A stretch of DNA of 64,000 nt from Incurvaria masculella (GCA_946894095.1 OX335662.1:12418001-12482000); one strand, 5' to 3'. Positions 21,601-36,600 are shown, numbered from the stretch's first letter. Notes: generated by a model from the sequence alone, not told the origin. Numbers and translations are program-made.

Positions 21601-24600
21601 CCACAATTGCCCAAAAACGTTCTTAGGATTCCCGGAATTCCGTAAAAATCCGGAATAGGAACGAAATTTTCAATTCGAATGAGCAAAATAAAAGGTAGTG
21701 CAGTCGACGGCCGTCCGAAAAACTTTCGGGAGAAGATGAAATCCAAAGTTGCCCCGATTGCTTCAATGTTCGTAATATTTCTCGAATGAGCAAAGAAAAA
21801 AGGTCATGTGACCAAACATTTGAATTCTCCACGGATTGGCCAATCCCCCGCAAATTTCCCGACGCTTGCATTCCCCCACCATTTTCCCCGCAATACCTCA
21901 AATTTCCCGTGATTCGGGGAATCGGGGAGCGATCGGCAACGCTGCCCGCGTCCCTCGCCAGTCGGCTTCCCGCGATTGCTAACGATAGACGCGGTTGCAG
22001 AGATCATCGCTCCGTGGTCGTGTGGTACACGGATTAGTATGAGTTTTTTTACGTAAATTGTTTGTATTGTTTCTACCAACCCGCGCGGTATGCTAACTTA
22101 GCAATTAGCCGTGTCCTAGCTACACACATTAGTTTAGGCTTTTAAGGTTGATTGTTTAAAGGCGTATTGTTAAGATATGACGGTTTCAGTTGAAGGGTTT
22201 CTTATTTTTTATTTGTTAGATTAGTACTAAGCCAAGCGCGGTATTTCGAACTTTCAACGGGGGATACGAAAACCATGCCGGCCGGCCAGGTTCCTTCACC
22301 CCATGTTTGAACGACCCCGGGGGACTTTGGGGGAAATATATCGGTATGGAGTCAATTCCATAGATTACCGACCCTATAGAAAAAATATATTGAGGATCGG
22401 TGGGTTCTTATTTTGGGAATGTCGACAGTGAATGGGTGCATACCCTGCCTGTTCCGCGTTGTGCGGTGGTAGAAATGGGACGGAGGGACAGCGTTGTGCA
22501 GCTCCGAAGGGCACTCTCCATGGTAAAGACGATAGAATACAGCGAGAGAACCTACATCCCTTCGGAGTTGAAGGGTCTCTAAATTTAGGGATACCTTGGG
22601 ATCGTCGACGAGACGCACGGCACGACGCTGTATCGAGTCCAGGGAGCCAAGCAGATACTTAGCTGATAATTGTACCTCCGTATAGCTCGATTTATTTCCG
22701 CAATTTCAGGGCTACTAAGCATTACGCTAAATTACCAGAGAGGTGACCAGTAGTATGAAATGCTTATAACATGAGAACCAATTACCCAATTTAGATGTGG
22801 TTTTTATCTGAGTCTAGCCGTATAGGCATCACGCTAACTTACCAGAGGAGTGAGAAGAAAGGGTTACATATTTATAACAAAACAATAAGTGGACTGCTCC
22901 TGCATGTGGAATTTGGCAGAGTACATCACTCTAGATCACGAGAGGGGTGACTGTTGCGATTAAAGGCTCATAACTTACAAACTACTCACTCGATTGATTT
23001 GTGGATTCCATCTACGTACAGGACCTATGGGCGCGGTCGGGGTTTGGATGGGTGGCCGTATTCGATGTTAATGCTGGTTGTGGTACGGATTCCACGTAAA
23101 AAATAGCTCCCCTTTCTTACTACCTAGGTTGTAGGGTTAATCCCGCTTGAGTTGTTACGTACTATCGCACTGAATGATGGATGGTCGAAGCGGCAATAAA
23201 AAATGTCCATGTTTTCCGTCCATGGCAATGTGTAGTAGTGCCAGTGCAGGATCGCCCCAGCGCGGCGGCAAATGCTTTTAAAAAACAATTAAGTAATTCG
23301 CCCCAATATTTTGCAATATATTCAAGTAAATTCCTTCCACTGAATTTATAAATGGCAGTATTTGGATGTTTTCTTATTCAATCATGCCACATCGGCTCAA
23401 CGGATTTTGATCCAGTTTTTTTTTGTTAGATACATTGTTTAATCTTCTGTTCGTAAAGTAGTTCAACTAGCCTTTTGGGCCAGACCTTTGGGTTTCAGCC
23501 CGATATCAGTCCAAAACGACATTAACCCGAGCGGAGCCGGGTACCTCAGCTAGTACAATTTATATGCGATATGTAGCTGGAAAGATAATCCACTTGTTCG
23601 ATTCCATGAACGCAGATATGCAATTCAGCAAACTATATATTACGTTTGGCAACTTGTGAGACATCACTTGCAACACCATCCGACTAGCAACATATTCGAT
23701 AATACCTGAGAGCCTTATGCTGGTACTGGCAACACATATCGAGACGTTTTCCGATTGGCTTCCGGTTCCGGTAGCCATCTTGTTGCTTACTACGTTTGTT
23801 GCTGTGCGATTGTGAAACAGCAAATGTGGAGAGTTCAATAACAAATATCAAGAAGGACCGCCGTTATTAGGGTTCCGTAACCAAAGGGTGAAAACGGAAC
23901 CCTATTACTAAGCCTCCGCTGTCCGTCCGTCCGTCCGTCCGTCCGTCCGTCCGTCCGTCCGTCCGTCCGTCCGTCCGTCCGTCCGTCCGTCTGTCCGTCT
24001 GTCACAGGGCTGTATCTCAGTAACCGTAACAGATAGACAGCTGAAATTTTCACAGAATGTGGATTTATTTTGCCGCTATAACAACAAATAGGTAAAATTA
24101 AAAAATTATTAAAATTAAAGGGGTCCCCATACAAAAAACGCGATTTATTTGTATTATTTTTTTGTACGATGGTACGGAACCCTTCATGTGCGATTCCGAC
24201 TCGCACTTGGCCGGTTTTCATTTCGACCTGCTTCACCAAGGCTAAAATATAGTTAGTCTAGCCTGCCGCAATGAAAGAAAAACTCACCTGTACAGAAAAC
24301 GACATCGTCGATTTCTTCAAATGTATTATCTTTAAATACAACTCCATTTTCCGTGAACTCCTTGACGTCTGGTTTGAGCACGTGGTTGTCACGAACATGT
24401 ACGTAGCCCAAGTGCTTCGAGTGATGACTGTGAACCACTCGGCTACTGTTGATGGACAGCAAGTGTCCAATGTCCCGTCCTGAGGGCCCCACTCCGACGA
24501 CGAGAACTCGACGATTTCGATGCAACTCCGTGTCGCGAAAATCGTGACTGTGAATGATTGTACCTGAAACGCAAAGAAAGAAGCATTGAAGATTTACTTG

Positions 24601-27600
24601 CTCCAGAAAAGGATCAAGAACGAGAGGAATACTTACGATCAGACCTTACAAATCCAGAAATTCTCGATGGACTATATCTAGTCGTCTTTGAGAACACCGG
24701 TGAATATGAAGTACAATTTGAGCGCACTGTGTTTCTCTCATAAGAGTCTTTTGGTCTTAAAGCAGCGTAAACAATTGTTTATAGTTCATAGTTTACTGTT
24801 TATTTATCATCCATAGACAGTACACTGCACTCGCATTTGTCATATTTTATCATTATCCAGTTCGACAATCCCAGCGAAGAAGAACTGGCAAGAAACTCCG
24901 CTGGTTTTTTTTTCAACGTCCACTTAGTCGAAGTTTACCAAAGTATAAAGTACAACAATTCATGTCATATGCAACAGTTCATGACAAATATCAGTTTATT
25001 TGTAAAGACCATGCCCGCCATCTAGCGTGTTGCCAATTGGAGCAAGCCAGTTCTCACAAACAGCACCCGTTCACGAGCATCACGCCGGGCACAGGCATGG
25101 TCTCTCTCAACCATATTTTAGGGAAAGAGGAGATCCGAACCTAGCGTCGCCGCAAGCAAGGACCTTAAAGCGATGCACTACTCCATTGGCAACATGAAAA
25201 AGTTGTGAAAACTTTGCACGATTTAGTTTTAATACTATTTTTTCTGTCACGAACTACTACAGTGACCTCTAGACCAAAAGTCAAAATACATTATTATTCT
25301 TGCAGCCATAAAAAAACTATATAATATTAACTCTTTGAATGCTACCACCTACAGAAAATTAAGGGTACAATGGTTTGAGAGCAACCAGTGTAATAATATC
25401 TGAATAAGATTCCTGTAAGAGATTCTGACCAACACCTACAATCAGAACTAGAATTAATACACAGTGTATATATAATAGGTCGGGGAAAAAGTCTTTTCGC
25501 ATTATAGTATGTATGGACTTGTAATAAAATCTCTTTGGCTATACTATTTGTATCTGGCTGGTTTTGGTATCATTGAAAGTTTAAATTTTAAAGAACATAA
25601 TTCCAAATTCAAATTAGGAAAATGTGTGATTCTCATTTGTTTTTCGTACTGTCAAAATGAGTGAATCTAATGAAGAAATTCGATACATTTTAAAATTTTA
25701 CTACAAAAAAGGTAAAAATGCAACGCAAGCCGCGAAAAAAATTTGCGATGTTTATGGACCTAGTGCAGTGTCTGTGAGAGTAGCACAAATTTGGTTTAAG
25801 CGTTTTTAATCCGGAAATTTTGATGTCAAAGATGCACTTCGCTCTGGTCGCCCTATTACGGATAAAATGGATGCCATTTTTGAAAAAGTGGAGCAAGATC
25901 GGCACATCAGTAGTTACGACGTAGCTGAAGAACTAGGAATTGACCACAAAACAGTTTTGGCGCATTTGAAAAAAACTGGGTACACAAAAAAGCTCGATAT
26001 TTGGGTACCTCACGAGCTCACTGAAAGAAACCTAATGAACCGTGTACTCATTTGTGATTCTTTATTACGACGTAATGAAACCGAACCATTTTTGAAGAAG
26101 CTGATAACTGGTGATGAAAAGTGGATCACGTACGACAAGAACGTGCGAAAAAGGTCGTGGTCAAAGGCCGGTCAAGCTTCACAGACTGTGGCGAAACCCG
26201 GGTTAACTCGCAACAAGGTGATGCTGTGTGTGTGGTGGGATTGGAAGGGCATTATTCATTATGAGCTGTTACCACCAGGCAGGACCATCGATTCTGAACT
26301 CTACTGCGAACAACTGATGCGATTAAAGCAAGAAGTTGAGAGAAAGCGGCCGGAATTAATCAACAGAAGGGGTGTGGTTTTTCATCATGATAACGCTAGA
26401 CCTCACACATCTTTAGCCACTCAGCAAAAACTAAGAGAGTTTGGCTGGGAGGTGTTAATGCATCCGCCGTATAGTCCTGACCTTGCACCTTCAGATTTCC
26501 ACCTGTTTAGGTCTCTTCAGAATTCTTTAGGCAGTGTCAGGTTAACATCACGAGAGGACTGCCAAAACCACTTGTCGCGGTATATTGATCAGAAGTCCCA
26601 ATATTTCTATAGCAATGGGATCATGTCCCTACCTACAAGATGGCAAAAAGTTATCGAACAAAATGGTACCTACATACTTTAGTTAAATGTAAATAAACCA
26701 TATTAAAAAATGTTTTGAATTTTCTTAAAAAATACGAAGAAACTTTTTCCCCAACTTAGAACTAAACAAACCTTTGAAAATATCTTCCCCAGGCATGTTA
26801 GGCATTCTTGGTTTATTGAAGTGCCCGTTGCACAAGATAACATAATCGCATAACATTTCGCCAGATTCTTTACGATTTATAACATTTCGATACTTAAGCG
26901 TCCACTGAACGCGGGAAGGTATTATAGAAGTCACTTCATGCAGGAACTGAAATGAACAAAACCATTGAATTATACATGTTTTTAAATAATACTAAACCAT
27001 TATGAATAGTTCTGAGAAACAACGTTAATTCCAAGAGTGAATGTGAATAAAATGATCGGAAGAAAACTTTGCGAATTTCACTATGGTACTATTTTGATTT
27101 TGTATTTATAGTCATATAGATTGCATACTTTAGTATTTTTCTTGTAAATATCGATTGCTGTAACAACTAAAGATTCTAACTTTCTGTAGAAAAAATCTCA
27201 TTGATATTTTCATTTAAAACTCTCTGTACATACCATACTATTCTGAAAAAGCAATGTAAGCGCAAAAGAAGTACAATTTGCCGGCGAGGGACGGAGACAA
27301 ATAGTTAAGAGATAATAAGTATAATTCGCAAAGTTGGTTCAAATGATTCTTGAAGATGGATTTTATTCCAGCTTATTGTATTCAACCAAATCCATGCATT
27401 TGTGGTTGTTAGTTTTTTATTGATAAGACTGAGAGTTAGTATCTGTCAGTTTGAACACCAAACCCTTGCTGCTGTACGCTGAGTGGCCCCTCTGGTTATA
27501 TAACACTATGCATACCTTAATATGCTTCTTGAGCTCAAAGTGGTCAGCGAATGTTAGAAGATAGCTGTAGTATTCCTCGGAGCTAGGGAAATTTGTTGCA

Positions 27601-30600
27601 TTACTAGGCATTGGAAACCCGGGTAGTTCCATCAAATATTTCGGTAGATTCGTCCTGGAAGGAATAAAAAGTTTAATTGCTACATGAAATGTTTTGAAGA
27701 CAAACTGGCATAAGAGAGCAAGAATCTAAAGCACTCGTTCACTATCGACATTCCACGAATGAGAACCAACCGATACTCTAGATCATTTATCCATAGGGTC
27801 GGTAAACGATAAAGTAGACTACCTGCCCCGCAAAGTACAACCTGGGGTCTTTCAAACGTGGTGTGAATAAGCACCTAGCCGGCCGGCATGAATTTCGCAG
27901 CCCATGAGCGAAGATGTGCTGGCGTACGCCATATGCTGCGCTTAAGGTGGCCCAACCCGGCGGGACTATCTCATTCGCGGGCACGGCACAAAACCGTCCT
28001 GTCGCGCTCTGGGAACTTCTATGTTTCAAAAAAAGAGACAGGCTGCGTGATGAGGAAGATGCTAAATGTCCACAAAAAAGACAATGTGCATAGTGTATGA
28101 TTTGGTAAGATTTAAGAAATTTTAATTACAAAACGACTAATAGCTAAAAGTAAACCACGACCACTGTAGTTCAAAATCTAACAAAAACCAAATAGATTAT
28201 AAATCTTGATTAAATAAGCTATGTCTGATGACTAATCTTTTTAAGATGTTCTTACTTTATCATGGCGTAATTAATCTCCAAAGTAATTATATAAAACGCG
28301 CGAAAAATTGGAACTTTCGGACCTTATAACTTAGAAACCAAACACAATTTTACAATGCCTATGGTCATCAGACATCTAGTGTGATCAAATAAAGCTATTT
28401 TGAGCAAAATTTTGGATCTCTGACAAGAAATATGGGCGTGGTCTTCTTTCCCCTTTTGTATGGGGAGATGAGCGGGAATGGCCACCTTAACATAAAAATA
28501 TGTAGCCCCAAAATGGAGCCCACCGCACGGAGGGAGACAGCAGACGGTTTGTAGGTTCGCTCAGTCTATATACAGGTTCTATTATGGACGTTGCTCTTCG
28601 GAACTTGCATCGCTTATTCCTCCTTATCCAACTTATATCTGGAGTACCCGCCACAGAAAATCAGAGCACTCCCTTGTATTTGACATTAGGCTTAAGAACG
28701 AACCGATTCTCATACGCACTTATCTGCCTCACCGCTAGGATATGGAACTGTCTGCCAGCGGGTGTCTTTCTCGAACCTTTAACCTGGGAGTCTTCAAACG
28801 AAATTCAAACAAGCTTGAAAGTCCAGCGATACACTGCAAACCCGCCGGCATGGTGCCTCGCTGAGCGTGGTTTGGCTTTTTCATACCATGAATTAATAAA
28901 TTCATAAATTTATTTATTGTGCAATAGAGAAAACAAATACAATTACAAGAACAATTCGAAACAACAACAAAATTGCCACAAAGGCGGACTTATTGGGGTG
29001 ATGAGGAGGTACCATATAGGTTTTTCATACGAACCTAAGGTGCTTGTACATGCTGCTGTGCACAGGCCTCCCGTGCGCGTCAGTGCCAACGTGGGGATCG
29101 TACCGCCAGGTCCCACCCACGTGGGCTGTGGCCTCGAACACAGAGAAGCTCTCCCCGGCATCGACGAGGCGCCGCGCGGTGCTCATACCCGCGACGCCAG
29201 CTCCCACAATGCATGTGTGCCTTGTCGACTTCTGTGAAATTAGAATATTTTTTAGGGTTCCGCACCCAAAGGGTGCCAACGGAAAACTATTACTAAGACT
29301 CCGCCGTCCGTCCGTCCATCTGTCCGTCCGTCCGTCCGTCTGTCACAATGCTGTTTCTCATGAACCGTAATAGGTAGGCAGCTGAGGTTTTCACATAGTG
29401 TGTATTTATTTTGCCGCTATAACAACAAATATGTAAAATTAAAAAAATATAAAATTAAAGGGAAACCCCATACAAAGCTTCTCCATGGTTCGGAATCCAT
29501 GTACAACTGCGGGGGACCCCCTACTAGGTGATAGGGTTTGGTCCCGCCCGGGCTGGTACCATCGCATTGGATAAAAAAGATGGTCGAAGCGGCAATAAAA
29601 ATTGTCCGTGTTTTTCATTCAGTTCAACGTAGCCGTGCTAATAAATGGAAGGTCCTGGCATGTCACCTAATTCCTTTTGATATTAGCCCAATACACCACA
29701 TTGGGCTAATATCAAAACTGTGGTTGTGTGGTAGTTGCCATCCATGTCTGGTTGCAAAAAAAATGATCTGTTATAAAAAAAAATGTCAGGAAGCTAACGA
29801 TTGATTTTGAAAAAAATTACGCAACCTGTATTATTGCACCAGCCAATTAGTGTCGCTTATAATAAACCATTTCTGAGAAGTTACATCAAATAGCAAACTA
29901 AATGAAGGGGCTTAATAATAGTTTATTACTTAGGTACGTTAACTAATGCATATTTGTTACGTTACGATAACGAATACAAGAACAATAATATATAATACTG
30001 TTAATGTTAAAAATTTGCCCTTTCCGTTAGCAGCAACAGTATTGGCTGGTTTATTTATACACGCTGTGTCATTTATCTCGAAATCAACGGGTTCGATTCT
30101 CGGCTTGAAACGATAATTTTGTAAAAATCTAATAATACATTTGTCGTTTTTATCAAAATGAGCCCCATACCTCCGTCGAGTGTAGGATCTTTCCTATAGT
30201 TTCTATTTCGCCATAAATATACAAAAATATGTAAGTGAATTTCCGAGTGTACGTACACTCGGAAATTCACTTACATATTTTTAATTTAAGAAAACGTTTG
30301 AACGTTGCGTTTAAGACTGTGTTCAAAGAATGTTGAACTTCTTAAAATCGAAAAATAAAAAAAGGTCCTAGAGAATTTGGATTGGTTAAAATTATACTAT
30401 TCCTTTCGACAGGAATATAATTAAAGGTCGTGTATCATTAAGATGTTCACCCATTTTGGAGACAGCTTTTTCGTGATTTCACATATTTCGTTCTGATATA
30501 TTATACTTATTAAATATAATTATAAATAAACGAATTTCAATTACGAACAACAAGTACCTAATCAAGCAAAGATTTTCCAGGCAATATAAGTATTCAAAAA

Positions 30601-33600
30601 GATAATGAGTGTTTTAGATCATCAAAGCAACACAAGCAATACTCGCCCATTTTCGTGTCAAGTCTCCATTTATAAAATATACCTGTGAATTAATATACTT
30701 AAAGTCTGCTGTGTATACGATGTTCAAAGGGAATTTGTCACGAAGTTCGCAGGTTCAAATCCTGCTTTTGAGCTGAATTACATAATAACGTACGAAAATG
30801 AGATGTTCTTTTGAAGTAAACTTATCGTTTGTATCTGGCGTTGGTATCAATGATACTTACAATTGGTTTCGCTTGTGATACGAAATTCCTCCCACCTCTG
30901 CTTCCACCATCGATATAATCTGAAACTAAAGATGCACCATCAGCTTTTCCCCGCGTACCACTTAATATGCGCCCTATCCGCTCGTTGATGCCCTACTGCA
31001 TGTCAGTCTGTGGTCGACTTGACATCCGAGCGCACGTGCCATTGCAATGCGACAAAATGCCGAAATACGTGGTCAAAAGGTAAAAAAATCGGAGAGAAAT
31101 TAATTCAAAGATCCGTAAAATAACTTATCATAGGCAAACATACTCATATACACTAGATAAAAATCAATAAAACACTTCGTCCGAAATAATAATACATTAG
31201 GGACCGCGGGTACATCTCATTGTTTATTTTGTACGGTTATGATTGAGTAAATACAGGCCAAGCAACGGGGGTTTCTAACTTGACGCTCAGACCGCCAACA
31301 TTTCATTTTGGCTCGAAACGTCGGAGAATGTCTCTTCCTGCCGCGTGAAAAGCCGTCACATTTTTCGAACATGTTTAGCGACCGCGGTAATCTCAAGAGT
31401 ATCATAACCATTGAATCGTTGCTAAAGTCACGTTCTGACGACAATAGTTCTCTAATAATAATAGGGATCTTTCTATACTTAATGTGTCCTGGCTTCACGG
31501 TAAATTACACATACATACATGTCACATTCCTTGGAATAAGCGACGTACATGCTTAATACCAAAAAGTATATTTACTTCGTAATAGTTGACTTGTAAGAGT
31601 GTACTATGACAGAGTAGGCACCATCCTATTGCACTTTGATAGTGGTGTACAGGATTCATAGTTTATCTTATGTCATCATAAGAAATCGACGGGCAAAAAG
31701 CTTGTTTTCTGTAAAGCGCATCTTAATTTTCGTAATTTTTCAATCTTAAATTTCAAATCACTTCTTCAGATTCATATATAGTTGGACAAAAATATTTTTA
31801 AATAAAAAAAGGACCGCCTTCAAAAAAACCGGAACTAAAAAGCAAAAAATAATTGGTTCCTTTTAATTAATGTACGAAAAGCTATTTTAATTCTAACTAA
31901 TTATGTACAATTTCTTAATTTTTAATCATCTTTTGAAGTCGGTGCCTTGGGTAGAGTTCGCTTCGCACGCTGCTGACCGAACAGACACTATTTCAGCCGA
32001 ACACACCCGAAGTCTACGAGAGCGTAAACAACCTGAGTCAGCAATGATTGGTCCACAGACATCGTCATTCCACAGAGCATTTTAAGCAACCGTTCGTCTA
32101 ACTGGAGATGCCCTTAGCGTTGGTTTACGTGCAAGCTGATATCGATACAGCGCAGCGTACTGAAATTGGGTTTCAACGATTATTAGTACTTTCGGCTTTA
32201 TAAAGGCGCGCACTGGTGAAGGAGTACGTTAATTCGCTGCTCTGTGTTGATTGGTACTTCCCTGCAAAATCGTTGTCTGAACGAGACGATTTCTGCCGAA
32301 ATTGGTGAGATATGTACTAACCGCACACTCGTTTTGACACGTAGTTGAGAGCAGACACCTCAAAGTCGCTACCTATTGTTTTCTGCTCTTATTTATATTT
32401 GTTTTTTTTTTTGTTTTGTGTTATGTAGGTATTTAGGTAGAATAAAAAGTACAAGCTACACCTACCTAAATATTTATCATATAAGTGGTCGTTGTTTTTA
32501 TATTGATTTGTTCGTAGGGTTTTCTTGTAAATATTTTGTTTTACTGTGTTAGGTATTTAGTTTAAGTATAAGGCATATTTAAATTACAAAGTACTTGCCT
32601 AAATACCTACTTACATACGTTTTTCCGACCTGTTTGTTTATTTAATTTTTGTTTTTGTGTTTTGTTCAAGTAGGTAAATGTAAGTAGCTACCTACTTATA
32701 TTTCTTTCTTAGCCATATGTGATATTAATCTAACTACTTGCAGCCCTTAAAGAACGTCTACCCAAGGCACCGACTTCAAAAGATAATTAAAAATTAAGAA
32801 ATTGTACATAATTAGTTAGAATTAAAATAGCTTTTCGTACATTAATTAAAAGGAACCAATTATTTTTTGCTTTTTAGTTCCGGTTTTTTTGAAGGCGGTC
32901 CTTTTTTTATTTAAAAATATTTTATTTTTTGCTTTTTAGTGGTGGCGTAACTTTTGACTCAAGGTGGGCGAGCCCTCCTGCTCAACTTCACATACAAAGT
33001 GGAAAGAAGATATACATACATATACAATACAATACAATACAATGAACGAGCATTAGCAGAAATGAAACCATTGAGAAATCTCATTTCTGACGAAAGGTAG
33101 ACCGGTAACTATCTGGATTCATGAGTTCACGGTTGATACGTACGATAATTGATACGATGAGATCACGTGAGATAGAGTGCTGTGACAGACGGACGGACGG
33201 ACGGACAGCGGAAGCTTAGTAATAAGGTTCCGTTGGTGTCCTTTGGGAACGGAACCCTAAAAAGACAAAACATCGAATGACCGGAACCGCTGAGCTTCTG
33301 AATTTCTCATCCTTACATCGTTCCGGATAGTCTGTTTCTTGCGTAAGTTTAAGTTGTATGAAAATGTGTACATATCGGCCTCGTTTATCCCCCCTTAACA
33401 GTTGAATTTTGTAAAATCCGTTGTGAGCGAGCCTTTTCGTCTTAACAAGAAGTCACTGAAAATTTTAAGTTTCGAGGATAATTGGTTTCAGAGATCTCAA
33501 CATGAGTGGTTTACGCCTAAATGTGTTCATTTTGACCTGTTTTACCCCCCTAATAGTATAATTTCCAAAAATATTTTCTTCTTAAGCATTCCCATCTAAA

Positions 33601-36600
33601 ACAAAACATACTCTGACATTTCTGGGTTCAGCGGCTCTAGAGATAGAAATATGTACAATTTGCCCTCTTTTACCCCCTTGAATACCCCCAACAGTTGAAG
33701 TAAAAAAAAACCTCTCATACTGAGCAATCTCACCCGAAAAGAAAGCTACTGTAACTAAAAAATCACATTTCTGGGTTCGGGGGGTTAAGAAATTCGATGT
33801 TGGTATAGTTAAGTACCAAACTACTGAACCGATTTTGATAAAAAAAAAATGGGACCAACTAGAAAGTATACCCTTTCGAACAAAAAAAGAATTTTTCAAA
33901 TCGGTCCAGGGGTCTTCGAGTAATCGGTGAACATACATAAAAAAAAAAAAAAGATTCCGACGAATTGATAACATCCTCCTTTTTTAACCGACTTCAAAAA
34001 AGGAGGAGGTTATCAATTCGTCGGAATCTTTTTTTTTTTTTTTTTTTTTTTATGTATGTTCACCGATTACTCGAAGACCCCTGGACCGATTTGAAAAATT
34101 CTTTTTTTGTTCGAAAGGGTATACTTTCTAGTTGGTCCCATTTTTTTTTTATCAAAATCGGTTCAGTAGTTTGGTACTTAACTATACCAACATCGAATTT
34201 CTTAACCCCGCGAACCCAGAAATGTGATTTTTTAGTTACAGTAGCTTTCTTTTCGGGTGAGATTGCACAGTATGAGAGGTTTTTTTTTACTTCAACTGTT
34301 GGGGGTATTCAAGGTGGTAAAAGAGGGCAAATTGTACACATTTCTATCTCTAGAGCCGCTGAACCCAGAAATTTCAGAGTATGTTTGTTTTAGATGGGAA
34401 TGCTTAAGAAGAAAATATTTTTGGAAATTATACTATTAGGGGGGTAAAACAGGTCAAAATGAACACATTTAGGCGAAAACCACTCATGTTGAGATCTCTG
34501 AAACCAATTATCCTCGAAACTTAAAATTTTCAGTGACTTCTTGTTAAGACGAAAAGGCTCGCTCACAACGGATTTTACAAAATTCAACTGTTAAGGGGGG
34601 ATAAACGAGGCCGATATGTACACATTTTCATACAACTTAAACTTACGCAAGAAACAGACTATCCGGAACGATGTAAGGATGAGAAATTCAGAAGCTCAGC
34701 GGTTCCGGTCATTCGTTGTTTTGTCTTTTTAGGGTTCCGTTCCCAAAGGACACCAACGGAACCTTATTACTAAGCTTCCGCTATCCGTCCGTCCGTCCGT
34801 CTGTCACAGCACTCTATCTCACGTGATCTCATCGTATCAATTATCGTACGTATCAACCGTAAACTCATGAATCCAGATAGTTACCGGTCTACCTTTCGTC
34901 AGAAATGAGATTTCTTAATGGTTTCATTTCTGCTAATGCTCGTTCATTGTATTGCATTGTATTGTATATGTATGTATATCTTCTTTCCACTTTGTATGTG
35001 AAGTTGAGCAGGAGGGCTCGCCCACCTTGAGTCAAAAGTTACGCCACCACTAAAAAGCAAAAAATAAAATATTTTTAAATAAAAAAAGGACCGCCTTCAA
35101 AAAAACCGGAACTAAAAAGCAAAAAATAATTGGTTACTTTTAATTAATGTACGAAAAGCTATTTTAATTCTAACTAATTATGTACAATTTCTTAATTTTT
35201 AATCATCTTTTGAAGTCGGTGCCTTGGGTAGACGTTCTTTAAGGGCTGCAAGTAGTTAGATTAATATCACCTATGGCTAAGAAAGAAATATAAGTAGGTA
35301 GCTACTTACATTTACCTACTTGAATAAAACACAAAAACAAAAATTAAATAAACAAACAGGTCGGAAAAACGTATGAAAGTAGGAATTTAGGCAAGTACTT
35401 TGTAATTTAAATATGCCTTATACTTAAACTAAATACCTAACACAGTAAAAACAAAATATTTACAAGAAAACCCTACGAATAAACCAATATAAAAACAATG
35501 ACCACTTATATGATAAAGATTTAGGTAGGTGTAGCTTGTACTTTTTATTCTACCTAAATACCTACACAACACAAAACAAAAAAAAACAAATATAAAAAAG
35601 AACAGAAAACAATAGTTAGCGACTTTGAGGTGTCTGCTCTCAACTACGTGTCAAAACGTGTGTGCGGTTAGTACATATCTCACCAATTTCGGCAGAAATC
35701 GTCTCGTTCAGACAACGATGTTGCAGGGAAGTACCAATCAACAAAGAGCAGCGAATTAACGTACTCCTTTACCAGTGCGCGCCTTTATAAAGCCGAAAGT
35801 ACTAATAATCGTTGAAACCCAATTTCAGTACGCTGCGCTGTATCGATATCAGCTTGCACGTAAACCAACGCTAAGGGCATCTCCAGTTATGTCTGTGGAC
35901 CAATCATTGCTGACTCAGGTTGTTTACGCTCTCGTAGACTTCGGGTGTGTTCGGCTGAAATAGTGTCTGTTCGGTCAGCAGCGTGCGAAGCGAACTCTAC
36001 CCAAGGCACCGACTTCAAAAGATGATTAAAAATTAAGAAATTGTACATAATTAGTTAGAATTAAAATAGCTTTTCGTACATTAATTAAAAGTAACCAATT
36101 ATTTTTTGCTTTTTAGTTCCGGTTTTTTTGAAGGCGGTCCTTTTTTTATTTAAAAATATTTTTGAAGTCGGTTAAAAACGAATAGTCTCGCGCTTAGACC
36201 ATTTACTAGTCCAACTGTTTTGACTATCAGCCATTTTTTTTTAACTTTAGCTACATTAACACACAAGAATGTGAAATTTTAAAAAATAACACAAGTATTT
36301 CAAACTGTGTAGTACTGAACAAAGTGAAGTAATGTTACTCTTTTAATAGTCCACTCTAAAAAGGTGAGCTCGGTCCTAGTCCACTATGATTGCACACACT
36401 CGCCCGAGTGAACTCTGATGTACGGTTTCCACGAAACGAGTACCATCAGAGTGACCGCCAGAGTACACTACGCCTGAGTCAACTTTTATAGTCAAAAAGC
36501 GGCTTAAGGATGTTCCGACCCATACAATGTTTTTTTTTCACATAACGCAAAAAGTATTGCACTTTAAGGCACGACTTTAAGGCAATTCGTCAAAAATCTA

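Larger units (their letters stand above)
21276..23553 (+). mobile_element. Candidate Helitron, composite
   Basis: A TC end (TCTATACTAATATAATAAAG) at the left and GGGTACCTCAGCTAG at the right fit one 2.28 kb Helitron. The right third (22690 on) resembles the two 0.93 kb Helitrons. It is also possible that these are two separate elements. It holds a GC-rich stretch at 21440-22000, a LINE fragment and a 5S-headed SINE. No helicase frame. Confidence 0.4.
29763..31299. other. Gene B intron 2 and start of intron 1, mostly unassigned
   Basis: Apart from the palindrome at 30223-30282 and exon 2 at 30861-30919 I see no recognisable element. A lone tRNA-like T-arm hairpin lies at 30739-30755. Confidence 0.5.
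31788..36163. repeat. Giant inverted repeat (2.2 kb arms, 10-base spacer)
   Basis: Arms 31788-33985 and 33996-36163 are nearly identical inverted copies around AACCGACTTC. They differ by rare substitutions, poly-A/T length and about 35 extra bases near 32051-32088 of the left arm. Each arm holds a 1.1 kb subunit with its own about 168-bp inverted ends (31788-32923; mirrored at about 35056-36163) and a (GACG)n fragment. All lie in FMO B intron 1. Confidence 0.9.

Noticed and set aside
30735..30780. tRNA-like sequence GCAGGTTCAAATCCTGC
   Set aside because: Only a T-arm hairpin; no acceptor stem, D-arm or anticodon arm could be fitted around it.
33965..34393. 142-codon frame, with a near-identical 130-codon frame on the other strand at 33582-33974
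   Set aside because: Mirror images within the palindrome, low-complexity and Phe-rich, with no domain. They are non-coding repeat sequence.
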